Source: Lachnospiraceae bacterium (GTDB taxonomy: Bacteria; Bacillota_A; Clostridia; Lachnospirales; Lachnospiraceae). Taken from it: DNA of 41,430 bases. The first letter of the stretch is position 1, and each line of letters begins with the position of its first letter. Of this stretch, positions 40,827-41,430 are shown one piece after another. The DNA is taken from assembly GCA_016291475.1 (NCBI GenBank), contig JAEEXJ010000015.1, positions 1 to 41,430 of the forward strand, in the 5' to 3' direction. Below the pieces are notes generated by a model. That model searched no databases. It saw only the letters and a list, made by a program, of their open reading frames with translations, and was not told where the DNA came from. Made by a program: the position numbers and the translations under genes.

Positions 40827-41430
40827 GTGTTACTTTCTCCGGTATATTTTTTGATCTCATCTTTGGACTGGCGAGCCACATGGAATTTCTTGCCGCCTTC
40901 CATGATGACAGTGCTCAGAGGACCCCAACCCTGAATGCGTTTTGCATTAACAAGGACCATGGGAGTTGCGAATATGAATTCGGGGTGTCTTGTTCCGAGA
41001 GATCTTTTAAAGAGCCAGAGAGGCTCGTGGCTTGTGAGTTCCTCACCTGTTGTTAAAATAACATGCGTTTTATCGTTCTTTTCACGGGCATAGATAATGT
41101 CATCCACGTTGACGTAGACGGTTTCCATGACCTTTCTGAGCTCTATCTGATCCGGCATCTCGTTTTTGACTACTTTGGCCTTTTCAATCATGTCGTGAAG
41201 CTCCGCAACCTTGATTGGCTTATCGAGGAAGAGGGTATTCTCGGGAAGACCTTCGCTTTGCCTGTAGTCGATGGAGGATACGCACATGACAATGGGGGCA
41301 TGTACTCCTTTTTCAAGAAGCTCGTTTGCTACCTTTACCGCATCCATACCTTCAGTGTTGCATATGTCTATGAATACGAGGTCGTATGCCTTGGGGTGGG
41401 CCAGCATTTTCTCGGGATTTCCGAATGAGT
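40823..41430 (-). CDS. LytTR-type response regulator, N-terminus cut by window end
   Basis: The reading frame continues to the window edge without a stop, so the true start is outside; a Met at 41407 is internal. The visible protein has most of a receiver domain: YDLVFIDICN with the phosphoacceptor Asp, IVMCVSS (Thr/Ser position) and FLDKPIK (conserved Lys). The LytTR DNA-binding domain follows (about 95-190 of the visible part), including VNVDDIIYAREKNDKTHVIL and FIFATPMVLVNAKRIQGWG. LytTR regulators usually answer to a membrane histidine kinase or quorum peptide; the partner is not in the window. It is coupled to the unknown gene downstream. Confidence 0.88.
   Translation of the reverse strand, partial: SFGNPEKMLAHPKAYDLVFIDICNTEGMDAVKVANELLEKGVHAPIVMCVSSIDYRQSEGLPENTLFLDKPIKVAELHDMIEKAKVVKNEMPDQIELRKVMETVYVNVDDIIYAREKNDKTHVILTTGEELTSHEPLWLFKRSLGTRHPEFIFATPMVLVNAKRIQGWGPLSTVIMEGGKKFHVARQSKDEIKKYTGESNT

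Overview
The window looks like chromosomal DNA of a motile anaerobic Firmicute of the Lachnospiraceae (Butyrivibrio/Pseudobutyrivibrio type). This rests on strong AGGAGG-type ribosome binding sites, a T-box leader before valS, a CUT1 sugar ABC operon without its own ATPase, a flagellin end beside Maf/pseudaminate genes, and protein families typical of that group. The genus is inference. No replicon marker such as rRNA or dnaA is present, so chromosome versus chromid cannot be decided.

Region 1 (1-16.8 kb) is an AT-rich flagellin-glycosylation island. It starts with the last 13 codons of a flagellin and its terminator. A Maf (DUF115) glycosyltransferase, a CgeB-like glycosyltransferase and pseF-pseI-pseG follow. 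Next come an NAD-dependent sugar epimerase, an ATP-grasp ligase, an unknown helical protein, a small glycosyltransferase, a VioA/FdtB-like sugar aminotransferase and a Zn-ribbon/methyltransferase/GT2 fusion. A convergent three-gene operon (ATP-grasp, GNAT, FkbM) faces them. The genes suggest that CMP-pseudaminic acid plus a second, acylated or aminoacylated amino sugar is made and put on flagellin. pseB, pseC and pseH are not recognisable here. The island ends in a 298-bp element with 29-bp inverted repeats, a HicAB toxin-antitoxin pair, and a terminator whose stem repeats the one after flagellin.

Region 2 (16.9-23.1 kb) is GC-richer: a MATE exporter, then a GntR(FCD)-permease-permease-lipoprotein sugar ABC operon with a recognisable promoter and FadR-type operator, then tRNA-Val(GAC) with promoter and terminator.

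Region 3 (23.1-31 kb) is a tightly packed operon: MraY-like phosphosugar transferase, GreA-like factor, CPBP protease, GT-C-like membrane protein, acyltransferase-3 and a nuclease-XPD helicase fusion. It may serve a cell-surface polymer.

Region 4 (31-33.6 kb) has an 850-bp AT-rich gap between convergent genes. The gap holds a DnaA-box cluster, a 21-bp direct repeat and paired palindromes. A GH13 amylase follows, then a large foldback repeat exactly between the amylase promoter and the valS promoter.

Region 5 (33.3-41.4 kb) is mostly housekeeping: T-box-controlled valS; an operon with a 63-aa protein, a Zn-ribbon/TPR membrane protein and a membrane-anchored GH25 muramidase; a double-ACT protein, a small unknown and RidA; and, on the other strand, an unknown protein with a LytTR response regulator cut by the window end.
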